DNA from: Winogradskyella alexanderae
GTDB taxonomy: Bacteria; Bacteroidota; Bacteroidia; Flavobacteriales; Flavobacteriaceae
Reading direction: 5' to 3'
DNA: 64,000 nucleotides
Assembly (NCBI RefSeq): GCF_020166335.1
Contig: NZ_JAIUJR010000005.1
Coordinates: forward strand, 1-64,000
The position numbers were made by a program, and so were the translations under genes. Below the pieces are notes generated by a model. The model did no database searches, was not told the origin of the DNA, and saw only the letters and a program-made list of their open reading frames with translations. This document shows positions 31,656 to 42,053 of the stretch, piece by piece. Every line of letters begins with the position of its first letter. Position 1 is the first letter of the stretch.

Positions 31656-32678
31656 TTAAATTTTTAGCCTGGCTTTAGCCATCACATCAAAATCTGAAAA
31701 GTCTTTTTCTAGGTACTTTAAATATCCAACAATTGCTATCATTGCCGCATTATCTGTAGTGTATTCAAATTTTGGAATATAAGTTTTCCAGCCATGTTTT
31801 TGTTCTGCACTTTTAAGCGCTTCTCTTATACCAGAGTTTGCAGAAACACCACCACCAATTGCAATGTGGGTTATACCTGTTTGTTTTACTGCTTGCTTAA
31901 GCTTATCCATTAGAATACCTACAATGGTGTATTGAATAGAGGCACATATATCGTTTAGGTTTTTTTTAATAAAATCCGGGTTAGCTTTTGTTTCACGTTG
32001 CACAAAGTAGAGTATGGCTGTTTTTAATCCTGAAAAACTAAAATTAAGTCCATCTACTTTTGGTTTAGTGAATTTAAAGGCTTTAGGGTTACCTATTTGA
32101 GCACGTTTGTCAATTTCAGGTCCTGCAGGGTAGCCCAGCCCTAGTAATTTTCCACTTTTATCATACGCTTCTCCAACCGCATCATCAATGGTTTCTCCTA
32201 AAACCTCCATATCAAAGTAGTTTTTAACCTTTACAATTTGGGTATGTCCTCCTGAAATAGTAAGCGCCAGAAATGGGAATGGTGGTTTGTTATGACCGTC
32301 TTCTTCTATAAAATGAGCTAGGATATGGGCTTGCATGTGGTTAACATCAATCAAAGGGATGTTCAAGCCAAGTGCTAAGGACTTAGCAAAGGATGTGCCA
32401 ACAAGCAGAGAACCCATTAAACCAGGGCCACTTGTAAAGGCTATGGCATTTAATTGCCTTTTTGAAATACCTGCTTTTTTTATTGCTTGATGTACCACAG
32501 GAACTATATTTTGTTGATGTGCCCGTGATGCTAGTTCTGGAACGACGCCACCATATTCTGCATGAATTTTTTGATCTGCCACAACATTGCTTAAAATGGT
32601 ATCGTTACATAGAATAGCTGCCGATGTATCATCGCATGAGGATTCGATTCCAAGAATATAAATATTTTCGTTTTTCAT
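31656..32678 (-). CDS. tsaD: tRNA N6-threonylcarbamoyladenosine transferase TsaD
   Basis: A 340-residue ASKHA-fold enzyme that transfers the threonylcarbamoyl group to A37 of ANN-decoding tRNAs. Features seen: ILGIESSCDDTSAAIL at the start, the metal-binding VNHMQAHILAHF (HxxxH), LTISGGHTQIV and GGGVSANSGIR. I choose ATG 32678 (MKNENIYILG) over the frame start at 32696, because family proteins start there. It is transcribed divergently from tamB, a common Bacteroidota arrangement. Confidence 0.96.
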   Translation of the reverse strand: MKNENIYILGIESSCDDTSAAILCNDTILSNVVADQKIHAEYGGVVPELASRAHQQNIVPVVHQAIKKAGISKRQLNAIAFTSGPGLMGSLLVGTSFAKSLALGLNIPLIDVNHMQAHILAHFIEEDGHNKPPFPFLALTISGGHTQIVKVKNYFDMEVLGETIDDAVGEAYDKSGKLLGLGYPAGPEIDKRAQIGNPKAFKFTKPKVDGLNFSFSGLKTAILYFVQRETKANPDFIKKNLNDICASIQYTIVGILMDKLKQAVKQTGITHIAIGGGVSANSGIREALKSAEQKHGWKTYIPKFEYTTDNAAMIAIVGYLKYLEKDFSDFDVMAKARLKI

Positions 32679-32794
32679 GGCTAATTTTAGGCACAATAAT
32701 TGTTAATTTTACCATTATAGTCTAAATGTATACATAACAACGTATTGTATATACAAAGGTAAGGAGATTTCATTCATTAAGAAGCTTTAATTCT

Positions 32795-35700
32795 ATCAAA
32801 AGGATACTTAAAATAATTGGAAAAATAATAGGCATATTTCTGCTTGTCTTTTTTATTATTTTTCTGATTTTGGCCATACCTGCCGTACAAACTAGACTTG
32901 GTAAATATGCCACAAAAACAATCAACAAGGACTTTAATACGGATATAAATATAGGCAGAGTTGGACTGCAATTAAATGGCGATGTAGAACTAAAAGAAAT
33001 TTTAATCAGAGATTACAAAAAAGATACGCTTATTAGTATAGGTGAATTAAATACTTCGATAATTAGTTTCAAAAATCTGTATAACAGTAAGTTAAATTTT
33101 GGGGATATTGATATTGAGGACTTGCTATTTAATTTAAAAACCTATGAGGGCGAGGAGGATACCAATCTGGATGTTTTTGTAGCAAAATTTGACGATGACA
33201 ATCCAAGGCAAGGCCCAAGTGAATTTTTATTTTCTTCGAGCGATGTTTCTATCGAAAATGGTGCGTTTAGACTTTCGGATGAAAATCTTGATAATTCTGA
33301 AGTTTTTGAATTTAGTGGTCTTGATGCCAATACTACCGATTTTGTAATTAGTGGTCCAAATGTGAGTTCAAGGATTAACAAATTAAGCTTTACAGACAGT
33401 AGAGGTATTATGGTAAAAAATCTTATGGCAAATTTTGAGTATACGCTTAGCCACATGATTTTTAACAAGCTAAATATTAAAACGAAGGCTTCAGAATTAA
33501 AAGGCGATTTAAGATTTGATTACAAACGGGAAGATCTGAAAGACTTTACGGATAAGGTAAATGTTACAGCCAGTTTTAGAGACTCTAGTCTGTCATTGAC
33601 TGAATTAAATGTTTTTTTTGATGAATTTGGCATAAACCAAAAGGCAAATATTAATGCAGATTTAAAAGGAACATTAAATAATTTGGAAGCAACAAATCTT
33701 GATGTTAGCACCACAAGAAACACTAAGATTGTTGGTGATATAACGTTTGTAAATCTATTTAGTAATGAGCCCAATAGCTTTGCTTTAAATGGTAAGTTTC
33801 AAAATTTAGCTTCAAACTACAAAGACTTAACGGCCTTATTGCCCAGAATTCTTGGAAAGGTAATACCATCCGTCTTTTCTAATGTTGGAAATTTTAGGAT
33901 TTCTGGGACATCGAAAATCACAGAGAGTTCTGTTGATGCCAAAATTAAAATAGATACAGACCTTGGTCTGATTGATTCTGACTTAGAGCTTAATAGAATA
34001 AATAGTATTGACAATGCAAGCTATATTGGAAATATTGTTTTTGAGGAGTTTGATATTGGTACATTTTTAAATGACCCTACCTTGAAGAAAATATCTGCCA
34101 ATTTAGATTTAGACGGTAAAGGTTTTAGACTTGAAAATCTTAGAACAGATGTAAAGGGTCAAGTTTATAGACTTAATTATAACAATTACGATTATCAAAA
34201 TATCGAAGTCTCTGGCAATTTAGGTAATAAGGTATTTAATGGTATTTTAAGGGCTAATGACCCAAATTTACTCTTGGACTTTAATGGGCTAGCCGATTTT
34301 TCAAAAGAAATTAAAAATTTTGATTTTAACGCTAACGTCGGTTATGCTAATCTCAGAACATTAAATTTTGTTACCAGAGATAGCCTTTCTGAGTTTAAAG
34401 GAAAAGTTAGAATGACTGCAAGAGGTTCGAGTTATGATAATGCTACTGGAGCAATTAATATCAAAAACACGGTTTATAAGAACCAGGATAGTGAGTATAG
34501 ATTTGAGGATTTTGATATAGTATCTGCCTTTGCTAATGAAGAACGGACTTTAACGATTAACTCGCCGGATATTGTAAGTGGTAGAATAATAGGAAAATAT
34601 AGAATACGCGATATTATTAAGTTAGTAGAAAATTCGCTAGGAAGCATATACACTAATTACATACCATATGAAGTCGAAAAGGGGCAATACCTCAACTTTA
34701 ATTTCAATATATACTCTAAAATCGCAGCGGTATTTTATAAGGATTTGTTCTTAGGCAAGAACACGTTTATAAAAGGAAAAATTGAATCTGATGATCAAGG
34801 ATTTGACTTATCCTTTAATTCGCCTGAAATTAAATTTCAGAAGTATTTTGCCAATGACATAAAACTTACTGTTGATAATCGTAATCCTATCTACAATACA
34901 TTTATTGAAATAGATTCCCTAAGTACTGGAATTTATAATGCATCTGACTTTACTTTAATAAATGTCACTAAACGAGATACACTTTTAATAAAGACAGAAT
35001 TTTCTGGTGGAACAAGCAACCAAGATAATTTTGATTTAAACTTATTCTATACTATCGATGAGACCAATAATTCTGTGGTTGGATTTGGTAAATCTGATAT
35101 AAGATTCAAAAATTTTGAATGGGAAGTTAACTCTGAAAAAGACACGCTTAATAAAGTCCGTTTCGACAAGGAATTCAAAAACTTTGATATTTTCCCACTA
35201 AAAATAAACCAAGGAAGAGAAGAAATAGTTGTTTCGGGATCATTGTATGATGGTGGCAATAAGAACCTTGAGGTAGATTTTAACAATGTAGAATTGGTTA
35301 AAATTACGCCACGTATAGATAGTTTGGCTCTTCAAGGCGTAGTGAATGGTAAGATTGACATCGAGCAAAATAATGGTGTTTATCTGCCGAAATCTGATAT
35401 AGAAGTTTCCAATTTATTTGTAAACGATTATGACCTTGGTAATCTTAAGGCGAAAATTGAAGGAAATAACTCGATAACCAACTATGACGTTGATATAGAA
35501 TTGGTTAATGATAATCTTAAGTCCTTTGGGGCAAAAGGATTTCTAGATGTAGCAAAAGACAACCCGAGTATAGATTTAGATGTAGTTTTTGAAGAATTCT
35601 TATTGGACCCTTTGAATCCGTTAGGTGAAGGGGTAATTAGCAATATAAGAGGTTTGGTTTCTGGTAGTGCAACAGTTACTGGAAGTCTCAACAAACCAGA

Positions 35701-37249
35701 TATTAATGGTGAGTTATTTATGGACAGGGCAGGCCTGTCCATACCCTACCTTAATGTAGACTATGGTTTTGATTTCGATTCTAAAGTAACCTTGAGAGAA
35801 CAACGGTTTATTTTTAATAACGTTGCCATGACTGATTCTAAATTCTTCTCCCAAGGTTATTTAAATGGTTATATTGAGCATGATAATTTTTCCGATTGGG
35901 TATTGGGTCTCGATTTAATTACCGACAGGTTGTTAGTGTTAAATACAGATGAGAAAGAGGATTCATTATATTATGGAGATGGTTTTGTAGCTGGCGAAGC
36001 GACGATTGTAGGACCAACAGACCAATTGATTATTAAAGTCGTTGGGAGCACAGCACCAGGAACTGTTTTTAATATACCACTTAATGATTCTGAAAGTTTT
36101 GGTGATAACTCATTCATTCATTTTTTAACGCCTGAAGAAAAACAAGCAAGGATAAATGGTGAAATAGTTGAACAAATTGAAGTTACAGGCCTGGAATTAG
36201 ATTTTGATTTAGATGTTAACCAAAATGCAACCATAGAAATTGTTATAGATAAAGAAGCCGGAAGTACCATAAAAGGAACTGGAGAAGGAGGATTGAAATT
36301 CCTGATAAATACCAATGGCACATTTAATATGTGGGGCGATTTCTCAGTTTTTGAGGGAATTTATAATTTTAAATATGGCGGTTTTGTTGAAAAGAAATTC
36401 GAAGTTGAACAAGGAGGAAGCATTGTTTGGGAAGGAGACCCAATGGGTGCTGAAATTAATCTCAAAGCAATTTATAAAACAACTGCGAATCCATCTGTTC
36501 TTTTGGACAATCCAATCACACAGCGTATTCCAGTTGAGGTAGACATTTATCTGACAGGCGATTTGGAGCAACCACAACCCGATTTTGATTTACGATTTCC
36601 AAATGTAACGTCAACAGTAAAATCAGAACTTGATTACCGACTATCTTCTAAAGATGAGCGAAATAATCAAGCCTTGACTTTACTTGGAACAGGAAGTTTT
36701 TCTAGTGGAATCAGAGGAATTAATTTTACGGGTACGATTTCAGAGCGACTTTCTGGTATTGTGAATAATATAATTGGAGGCGATAATGATAATTTAAATG
36801 TTGGTATAGACCTTGAACTCGGTGAGAACACACCAGAACTTCAAACGGATAATAGATTTGGACTTACACTTCAAACTCAAATAAGTGATAAAATACTTGT
36901 AAATGGTAAGCTTGGTGTTCCATTTGGGACTGCACAACAGACCACAATTACAGGAGATGTTCAGGTAGATTGGTTGCTCAATGACGATGGTACCTTTAGA
37001 GCAAAGGTGTTTAATAGAGAAAATACCATTAGAAACTTTGGTGAGGAAATTGGTTATACCCAAGGCATTGGTTTATCGTATAATGTAGAATTTGATACTT
37101 TCAAGGAGTTGCTTCAAATTATTTTTTCGGGAAAAAATAGAAAGGATAAAATTCAAAATAATGTTGAGGAGAAAATAGAAGAACAAAGCGATAGTTTTTT
37201 ACCCGAATATATAACGATGAAGGATAAAAAGTCCAAATCTAAATCCTAA
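32795..37249 (+). CDS. TamB-domain translocation and assembly protein
   Basis: A very long (~1480 residues) AsmA/TamB-type protein. It has an N-terminal membrane anchor, then >1200 residues of repetitive beta strands (a hydrophobic groove thought to carry lipids or barrel proteins between membranes), then a C-terminal TamB domain (GTGEGGLKFLINTNGTFNMWGDF, GIYNFKYGG, LTGDLEQPQPDFDLRFP). The first canonical start is TTG 32870, which would cut off the anchor. The frame is open upstream and codes IKRILKIIGKIIGIFLLVFF from ATC 32795. There is no ATG/GTG/TTG between the stop at 32735 and 32870. The start is therefore uncertain (ATC 32795, ATT 32744 or another). Confidence 0.88.
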   Translation: MKRILKIIGKIIGIFLLVFFIIFLILAIPAVQTRLGKYATKTINKDFNTDINIGRVGLQLNGDVELKEILIRDYKKDTLISIGELNTSIISFKNLYNSKLNFGDIDIEDLLFNLKTYEGEEDTNLDVFVAKFDDDNPRQGPSEFLFSSSDVSIENGAFRLSDENLDNSEVFEFSGLDANTTDFVISGPNVSSRINKLSFTDSRGIMVKNLMANFEYTLSHMIFNKLNIKTKASELKGDLRFDYKREDLKDFTDKVNVTASFRDSSLSLTELNVFFDEFGINQKANINADLKGTLNNLEATNLDVSTTRNTKIVGDITFVNLFSNEPNSFALNGKFQNLASNYKDLTALLPRILGKVIPSVFSNVGNFRISGTSKITESSVDAKIKIDTDLGLIDSDLELNRINSIDNASYIGNIVFEEFDIGTFLNDPTLKKISANLDLDGKGFRLENLRTDVKGQVYRLNYNNYDYQNIEVSGNLGNKVFNGILRANDPNLLLDFNGLADFSKEIKNFDFNANVGYANLRTLNFVTRDSLSEFKGKVRMTARGSSYDNATGAINIKNTVYKNQDSEYRFEDFDIVSAFANEERTLTINSPDIVSGRIIGKYRIRDIIKLVENSLGSIYTNYIPYEVEKGQYLNFNFNIYSKIAAVFYKDLFLGKNTFIKGKIESDDQGFDLSFNSPEIKFQKYFANDIKLTVDNRNPIYNTFIEIDSLSTGIYNASDFTLINVTKRDTLLIKTEFSGGTSNQDNFDLNLFYTIDETNNSVVGFGKSDIRFKNFEWEVNSEKDTLNKVRFDKEFKNFDIFPLKINQGREEIVVSGSLYDGGNKNLEVDFNNVELVKITPRIDSLALQGVVNGKIDIEQNNGVYLPKSDIEVSNLFVNDYDLGNLKAKIEGNNSITNYDVDIELVNDNLKSFGAKGFLDVAKDNPSIDLDVVFEEFLLDPLNPLGEGVISNIRGLVSGSATVTGSLNKPDINGELFMDRAGLSIPYLNVDYGFDFDSKVTLREQRFIFNNVAMTDSKFFSQGYLNGYIEHDNFSDWVLGLDLITDRLLVLNTDEKEDSLYYGDGFVAGEATIVGPTDQLIIKVVGSTAPGTVFNIPLNDSESFGDNSFIHFLTPEEKQARINGEIVEQIEVTGLELDFDLDVNQNATIEIVIDKEAGSTIKGTGEGGLKFLINTNGTFNMWGDFSVFEGIYNFKYGGFVEKKFEVEQGGSIVWEGDPMGAEINLKAIYKTTANPSVLLDNPITQRIPVEVDIYLTGDLEQPQPDFDLRFPNVTSTVKSELDYRLSSKDERNNQALTLLGTGSFSSGIRGINFTGTISERLSGIVNNIIGGDNDNLNVGIDLELGENTPELQTDNRFGLTLQTQISDKILVNGKLGVPFGTAQQTTITGDVQVDWLLNDDGTFRAKVFNRENTIRNFGEEIGYTQGIGLSYNVEFDTFKELLQIIFSGKNRKDKIQNNVEEKIEEQSDSFLPEYITMKDKKSKSKS

Positions 37250-37385
37250 TATTCTCTAGTTTTTTCATTTGTTAAAATAGTTATCAACGAAAACGTTTGA
37301 ATTGTTTTCGTGTTTTGATTTTTATGACAATAGTCACTTTTATGTGTCTATTCTTTATTAATTTTACTGAAATTAATTCATTATA

Positions 37386-38372
37386 ATGCTGCAAACTATT
37401 AAAAGAGTTGGTGTCATGACTTCGGGAGGAGATTCTCCAGGCATGAATGCCGCTATCCGATCTGTAGTTCGAACATGTGCATTTCATAACATTGAGTGCT
37501 TTGGGATTTACCGAGGCTATGAAGGTATGATTGATGGTGATTTTGTAAAAATGGATGCGCGTAGTGTAAAAGGAATTATAGATAAGGGAGGCACGATACT
37601 AAAATCTGCACGCTCCGAAGAATTCAGAACAAAAGAAGGTAGACAAAAAGCTTACGACCAATTAAAAAAAGCAGATATTGATGCGTTCGTTGTTATTGGT
37701 GGCGATGGTAGTTTTACCGGTGCTATGATATTCAATCAGGAGTTTAATTTTCCAGTAATGGGAATTCCTGGTACAATAGATAATGATATTTTCGGTACTA
37801 CTCACACCTTAGGTTTTGATACTGCTTTAAATACAGTTGTACAAGTAATAGACAAAATCAGAGACACTGCGAGTTCACATAATAGATTATTTTTTATCGA
37901 GGTAATGGGCCGTGATGTAGGTCATATAGCTTTAAATGTTGGTGTTGGTGCAGGAGCAGAAGAGATACTTATACCAGAAGAGGATCTGGGATTAGATAGG
38001 TTGCTTGATTCGTTAAGACGAAGTAAGCAATCGGGAAAGTCGTCGAGTATTGTGGTGGTTGCCGAAGGGGATAAAATAGGTAAGAATGTTTTTGAGCTAA
38101 AGGACTATGTAGACCAAAACTTATCCGAGTATGAAGTAAGGGTTTCGGTATTGGGCCACATGCAAAGAGGCGGTTCTCCATCTTGTTTTGATAGGGTATT
38201 GGCAAGTCGTATGGGTGTAAAAGCTGTCGAAAGCTTAATTACAGGAAAGAGTAATTATATGGTTGGTTTAAAGAACGATATAATGGAACTTACACCTTTT
38301 GATCAAGCAGTAAAAGGAAAATCAAAAATTAATATGGAACTCCTTAGAGTTTCAGATATAATGACAATATAA
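37386..38372 (+). CDS. pfkA: 6-phosphofructokinase
   Basis: A 328-residue ATP-dependent PFK, the committing step of glycolysis. Motifs: TSGGDSPGMNAAIRS (ATP binding), VIGGDGSFTGA, GIPGTIDNDIFGTTHTLGFD (catalytic Asp in TIDND), EVMGRDVGHIAL and LGHMQRGGSPS. Asp after GGDG and Gly in GGDGS fit the ATP rather than the pyrophosphate form. It is followed 29 bases later by GAPDH, so the two glycolytic genes likely form an operon. Confidence 0.96.
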   Translation: MLQTIKRVGVMTSGGDSPGMNAAIRSVVRTCAFHNIECFGIYRGYEGMIDGDFVKMDARSVKGIIDKGGTILKSARSEEFRTKEGRQKAYDQLKKADIDAFVVIGGDGSFTGAMIFNQEFNFPVMGIPGTIDNDIFGTTHTLGFDTALNTVVQVIDKIRDTASSHNRLFFIEVMGRDVGHIALNVGVGAGAEEILIPEEDLGLDRLLDSLRRSKQSGKSSSIVVVAEGDKIGKNVFELKDYVDQNLSEYEVRVSVLGHMQRGGSPSCFDRVLASRMGVKAVESLITGKSNYMVGLKNDIMELTPFDQAVKGKSKINMELLRVSDIMTI

Positions 38373-38395
38373 TTATACACTAAAATTTAAAATAA

Positions 38396-39403
<1,008 letters not shown>

Positions 39404-39423
39404 TTATTTTGATGATATAATTA

Positions 39424-39466
39424 AATTCCGTAGGATAAGGTAATTGCTAGTCCTACGGATTTTTTA
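39424..39466 (+). terminator. Rho-independent terminator after gap
   Basis: Stem AATTCCGTAGGA/TCCTACGGATT with a ~15-base loop, followed by TTTTTT. It ends the pfkA-gap operon. Confidence 0.8.
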
Positions 39467-39477
39467 CATTTGGCTTT

Positions 39478-40341
39478 ATGATATTGATTACAGATGGTGG
39501 TTCAACAAAATGCGACTGGATTGTTATAGACAATACAGGTAAGCGACTTGCCGAAAAAATAAGAACCAAAGGTTTAAACCCGGCCATACTTACTGAAAAG
39601 AAAATAGCAAAGATTATTAAGAAAAGTCCGGAATTAATGACTATAAGAGATGATGTTACGCATATTTTCTTTTATGGTGCCGGTTGTGGTACAGAAAAGC
39701 CAAGATTGATGTTAACCCATGTGTTGAAATTAGTTTTCTTAAAAGCGCATGTAGAGGTAAGAGAGGACACCCTTGCTGCCGTAAGGGCTACTATAAATAA
39801 AAATGATGAGAAAGCTGTTGTGTGTATTATGGGTACGGGCTCAAATTGCAGCTATTTTGACGGTGTCAATTTACATCAGCGTGTTGTAAGTCTTGGATAT
39901 ACCTTAATGGACGATGCAAGTGGTAATTATTACGGTAAAGAATTAATTAGAGATTATTATTTTAATAAAATGCCAGAAACCATAAAACTTGCTTTCGAGC
40001 ATAAATATGAGCTTGAGGCAGATTTTATTAAGTATAATCTTTATAAGCAACCAAATCCAAACGCTTATTTAGCGAGTTTTGCTGAGTTTATGTTCTTAAA
40101 CAAAGAATCTGAATACATAAAAGAATTGATAAAAAAAGGAATAAGAAGATTTACCGAACATATGATTCTTCAGTATAGACAAGAGTTAGACACAGGAATT
40201 CCAGTTCATTTTGCAGGCTCTATTGCCTACTTTTCACAGGAAGAAATCAACGAAATTGCAAAAGAATATAAATTTAAAGTGGGCAACTTTGTAAGGCGAC
40301 CAATAGATGGATTGGTAGACTATCACATAAAAAATCTTTAG
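39478..40341 (+). CDS. BadF/BadG-type ATPase, N-acetylglucosamine kinase-like
   Basis: A 287-residue ASKHA-fold protein. ITDGGSTKCDWIVID is the phosphate-1 loop, CIMGTGSNCSYF the phosphate-2 loop, and LMDDASGNYYGKEL and VHFAGSIAYFS match the later nucleotide-binding parts. The closest known function is phosphorylation of N-acetylglucosamine or a related amino sugar. The exact substrate is not visible. The start lies 12 bases after the gap terminator, so a separate promoter is needed; TACATTTG at 39465-39472 lies too close to be certain. Confidence 0.82.
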   Translation: MILITDGGSTKCDWIVIDNTGKRLAEKIRTKGLNPAILTEKKIAKIIKKSPELMTIRDDVTHIFFYGAGCGTEKPRLMLTHVLKLVFLKAHVEVREDTLAAVRATINKNDEKAVVCIMGTGSNCSYFDGVNLHQRVVSLGYTLMDDASGNYYGKELIRDYYFNKMPETIKLAFEHKYELEADFIKYNLYKQPNPNAYLASFAEFMFLNKESEYIKELIKKGIRRFTEHMILQYRQELDTGIPVHFAGSIAYFSQEEINEIAKEYKFKVGNFVRRPIDGLVDYHIKNL

Positions 40342-40385
40342 ATACAATACCTATTGAAAAGCTGTTAATAAATCTACAGCTTGCT

Positions 40386-40417
40386 ATTGTAAAACTTATA
40401 AATTGGTTTTATCTTTG
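40386..40417 (+). promoter_or_regulatory. Promoter of the 60-residue membrane protein gene
   Basis: ATTG (40386-40389), a 20-base spacer, then TATCTTTG (40410-40417): a good match to the Bacteroidota TTG/TAnnTTTG promoter. It lies 29 bases upstream of ATG 40447. Confidence 0.65.
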
Positions 40418-40446
40418 CGTTAACAAATATTAAAAGAAATATAATT

Positions 40447-40629
40447 ATGTTCGAATTTGATCAGTATTTAGGCTTTTTAGCATTTTTAACTATACTAACT
40501 ATTGGGTTTTGGTTAATGATATTTCTTTTGACATTTGTTGTTCCTTATTGGGTGTTCGGTGCTACAATAGAACGTTTAAAAGAAATTAAAGCAGAGAAGA
40601 AGGCAAAACGCGAGAGTATGTCTCACTAA
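40447..40629 (+). CDS. Small membrane protein
   Basis: A 60-residue protein. Residues about 9-40 (LGFLAFLTILTIGFWLMIFLLTFVVPYWV) form one long or two short membrane helices. The C-terminus is highly basic (KAEKKAKRESMSH) and would be cytosolic. It has its own promoter (40386-40417) and a terminator (40645-40674), so it is a real monocistronic gene. The function is unknown. Confidence 0.75.
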   Translation: MFEFDQYLGFLAFLTILTIGFWLMIFLLTFVVPYWVFGATIERLKEIKAEKKAKRESMSH

Positions 40630-40644
40630 TTAAAATATAAACAT

Positions 40645-40674
40645 AAAAAAGAACGCTAAATGCGTTCTTTTTTT
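40645..40674 (+). terminator. Rho-independent terminator
   Basis: Stem AAAAAAGAACGC/GCGTTCTTTTTT with loop TAAAT. The T-run continues to 40674. It ends the small membrane protein transcript. Confidence 0.8.
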
Positions 40675-40715
40675 ATGGCCTGAATTTGGGTAAGTTTGTA
40701 GTTAAATTAATTTCC

Positions 40716-42053
40716 ATGAAGTATTTCCTTTTATTCATCTTCTTATTTAGTCTTCATATAAATGCACAACAGATTTTGCCACAACAACAACGTGCTGAAG
40801 TTGTGGATGATATTTTAAAAGACAGATTTAATAATCTATTACCAGATTTAATGGATAAAACTGGTATAGACATGTGGATACTGATTTCTAGAGAATATAA
40901 TGAAGACCCAGTGCTTAAAACCATGTTGCCAGCAACGTGGTTAAATGCTAGGAGAAGAACGATTTTGGTATTCTATCGTAATAAGGCTGAGGAAACCATA
41001 GAGAAATTAGCCGTAGCGCGTTATAATTTTGGGGAGAATATTATCTCTGCCTGGGACAAGGAAAAAGAGCCAAATCAATGGAAGCGTTTAATGCAGATTA
41101 TTGAAGAACGTAAGCCTAATAAAATTGGACTAAACTATTCGGATCATTTTAATATATGTGATGGTATAGTAAAAACCGATTATGAAGCCTTTATGGCAAA
41201 TCTCCCAAAACAATTCAAATCAAAGGTAGTATCCGCTGAGAAGTTGGCTATTAGTTGGATTGAAACGCGAACGGAGAAGGAAATGATCATATATAATCAA
41301 CTCGTTGATATTACACATGGTATTATAGCCGAGGCATTTTCAGAAAAAGTAATTACGCCTGGCATCACAACCACTACCAATGTAGAGTGGTGGATGCGCG
41401 ACAAGATTACTGCTCTCGGCTTAGAGACCTGGTTTCATCCAACAGTAGATGTACAAAGAACAGCCGAAGAATTAGGAAATCATTTATATGCCTTTTCAAA
41501 TAGACCTGATAATATGGTAATACTACCTGGAGATTTAGTGCACTGTGATATCGGTATAACCTATCTTAGGTTAAATACAGATTGCCAGGAATTGGCATAT
41601 GTTCTAAAGCCAAACGAAACAGAACCTCCAATGTTTTTGCAAGATGCGCTTAAAGATGGTATTAGAGTTCAAGATATTTTTACCTCTAATTTCAAATCTG
41701 GAAAAACAGGAAATGAAATTTTATTGGAGTCGCTAAGTCAAGGTAAAGCAGAAGGTTTAAGGCCAGCTATTTATACCCATCCTTTGGGTACCTATGGGCA
41801 CAGTTCTGGCACGACATTAGGTATGTGGGATTCTCAAGGAGGCGTTCCTGTTAATGGTGATTACCCCTTACAAGAAAATACGGTTTATGCCATTGAATTG
41901 AATACAACGGTAACTATACCAGAATGGAAGCGCGATATTAGAGTAATGCTTGAAGAAGCTGGGTTTTGGGGGTCAGATGGTTTCCGCTACGTAAATGGAA
42001 GACAAACCAAGTTACTGACCATTCCAAGAGTAAAGAATCATCAAGGGAATTAA
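40716..42053 (+). CDS. M24-family Xaa-Pro aminopeptidase-like protein, exported
   Basis: A 445-residue protein from ATG 40716 (MKYFLLFIFLFSLHINAQ). This start gives a clean signal peptide; the frame extends to 40686 but without a good start. The pita-bread metallopeptidase fold is shown by the dinuclear metal ligands: the Asp pair in HCDIGITYLRLNTDCQ, His in YTHPLGTYGHSSG, and Glu in YAIELNTTV and VMLEEAGFW. All five appear present, so it is probably active on Pro-containing peptides in the periplasm. It converges on the carboxylase gene with a four-base overlap. Confidence 0.87.
   Translation: MKYFLLFIFLFSLHINAQQILPQQQRAEVVDDILKDRFNNLLPDLMDKTGIDMWILISREYNEDPVLKTMLPATWLNARRRTILVFYRNKAEETIEKLAVARYNFGENIISAWDKEKEPNQWKRLMQIIEERKPNKIGLNYSDHFNICDGIVKTDYEAFMANLPKQFKSKVVSAEKLAISWIETRTEKEMIIYNQLVDITHGIIAEAFSEKVITPGITTTTNVEWWMRDKITALGLETWFHPTVDVQRTAEELGNHLYAFSNRPDNMVILPGDLVHCDIGITYLRLNTDCQELAYVLKPNETEPPMFLQDALKDGIRVQDIFTSNFKSGKTGNEILLESLSQGKAEGLRPAIYTHPLGTYGHSSGTTLGMWDSQGGVPVNGDYPLQENTVYAIELNTTVTIPEWKRDIRVMLEEAGFWGSDGFRYVNGRQTKLLTIPRVKNHQGN

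Noticed and set aside
33142-37063. Several - strand ORFs of 65-108 codons opposite tamB
   Set aside because: Low-complexity, Ser/Leu-rich shadow frames of a long gene. None shows a domain or start context.
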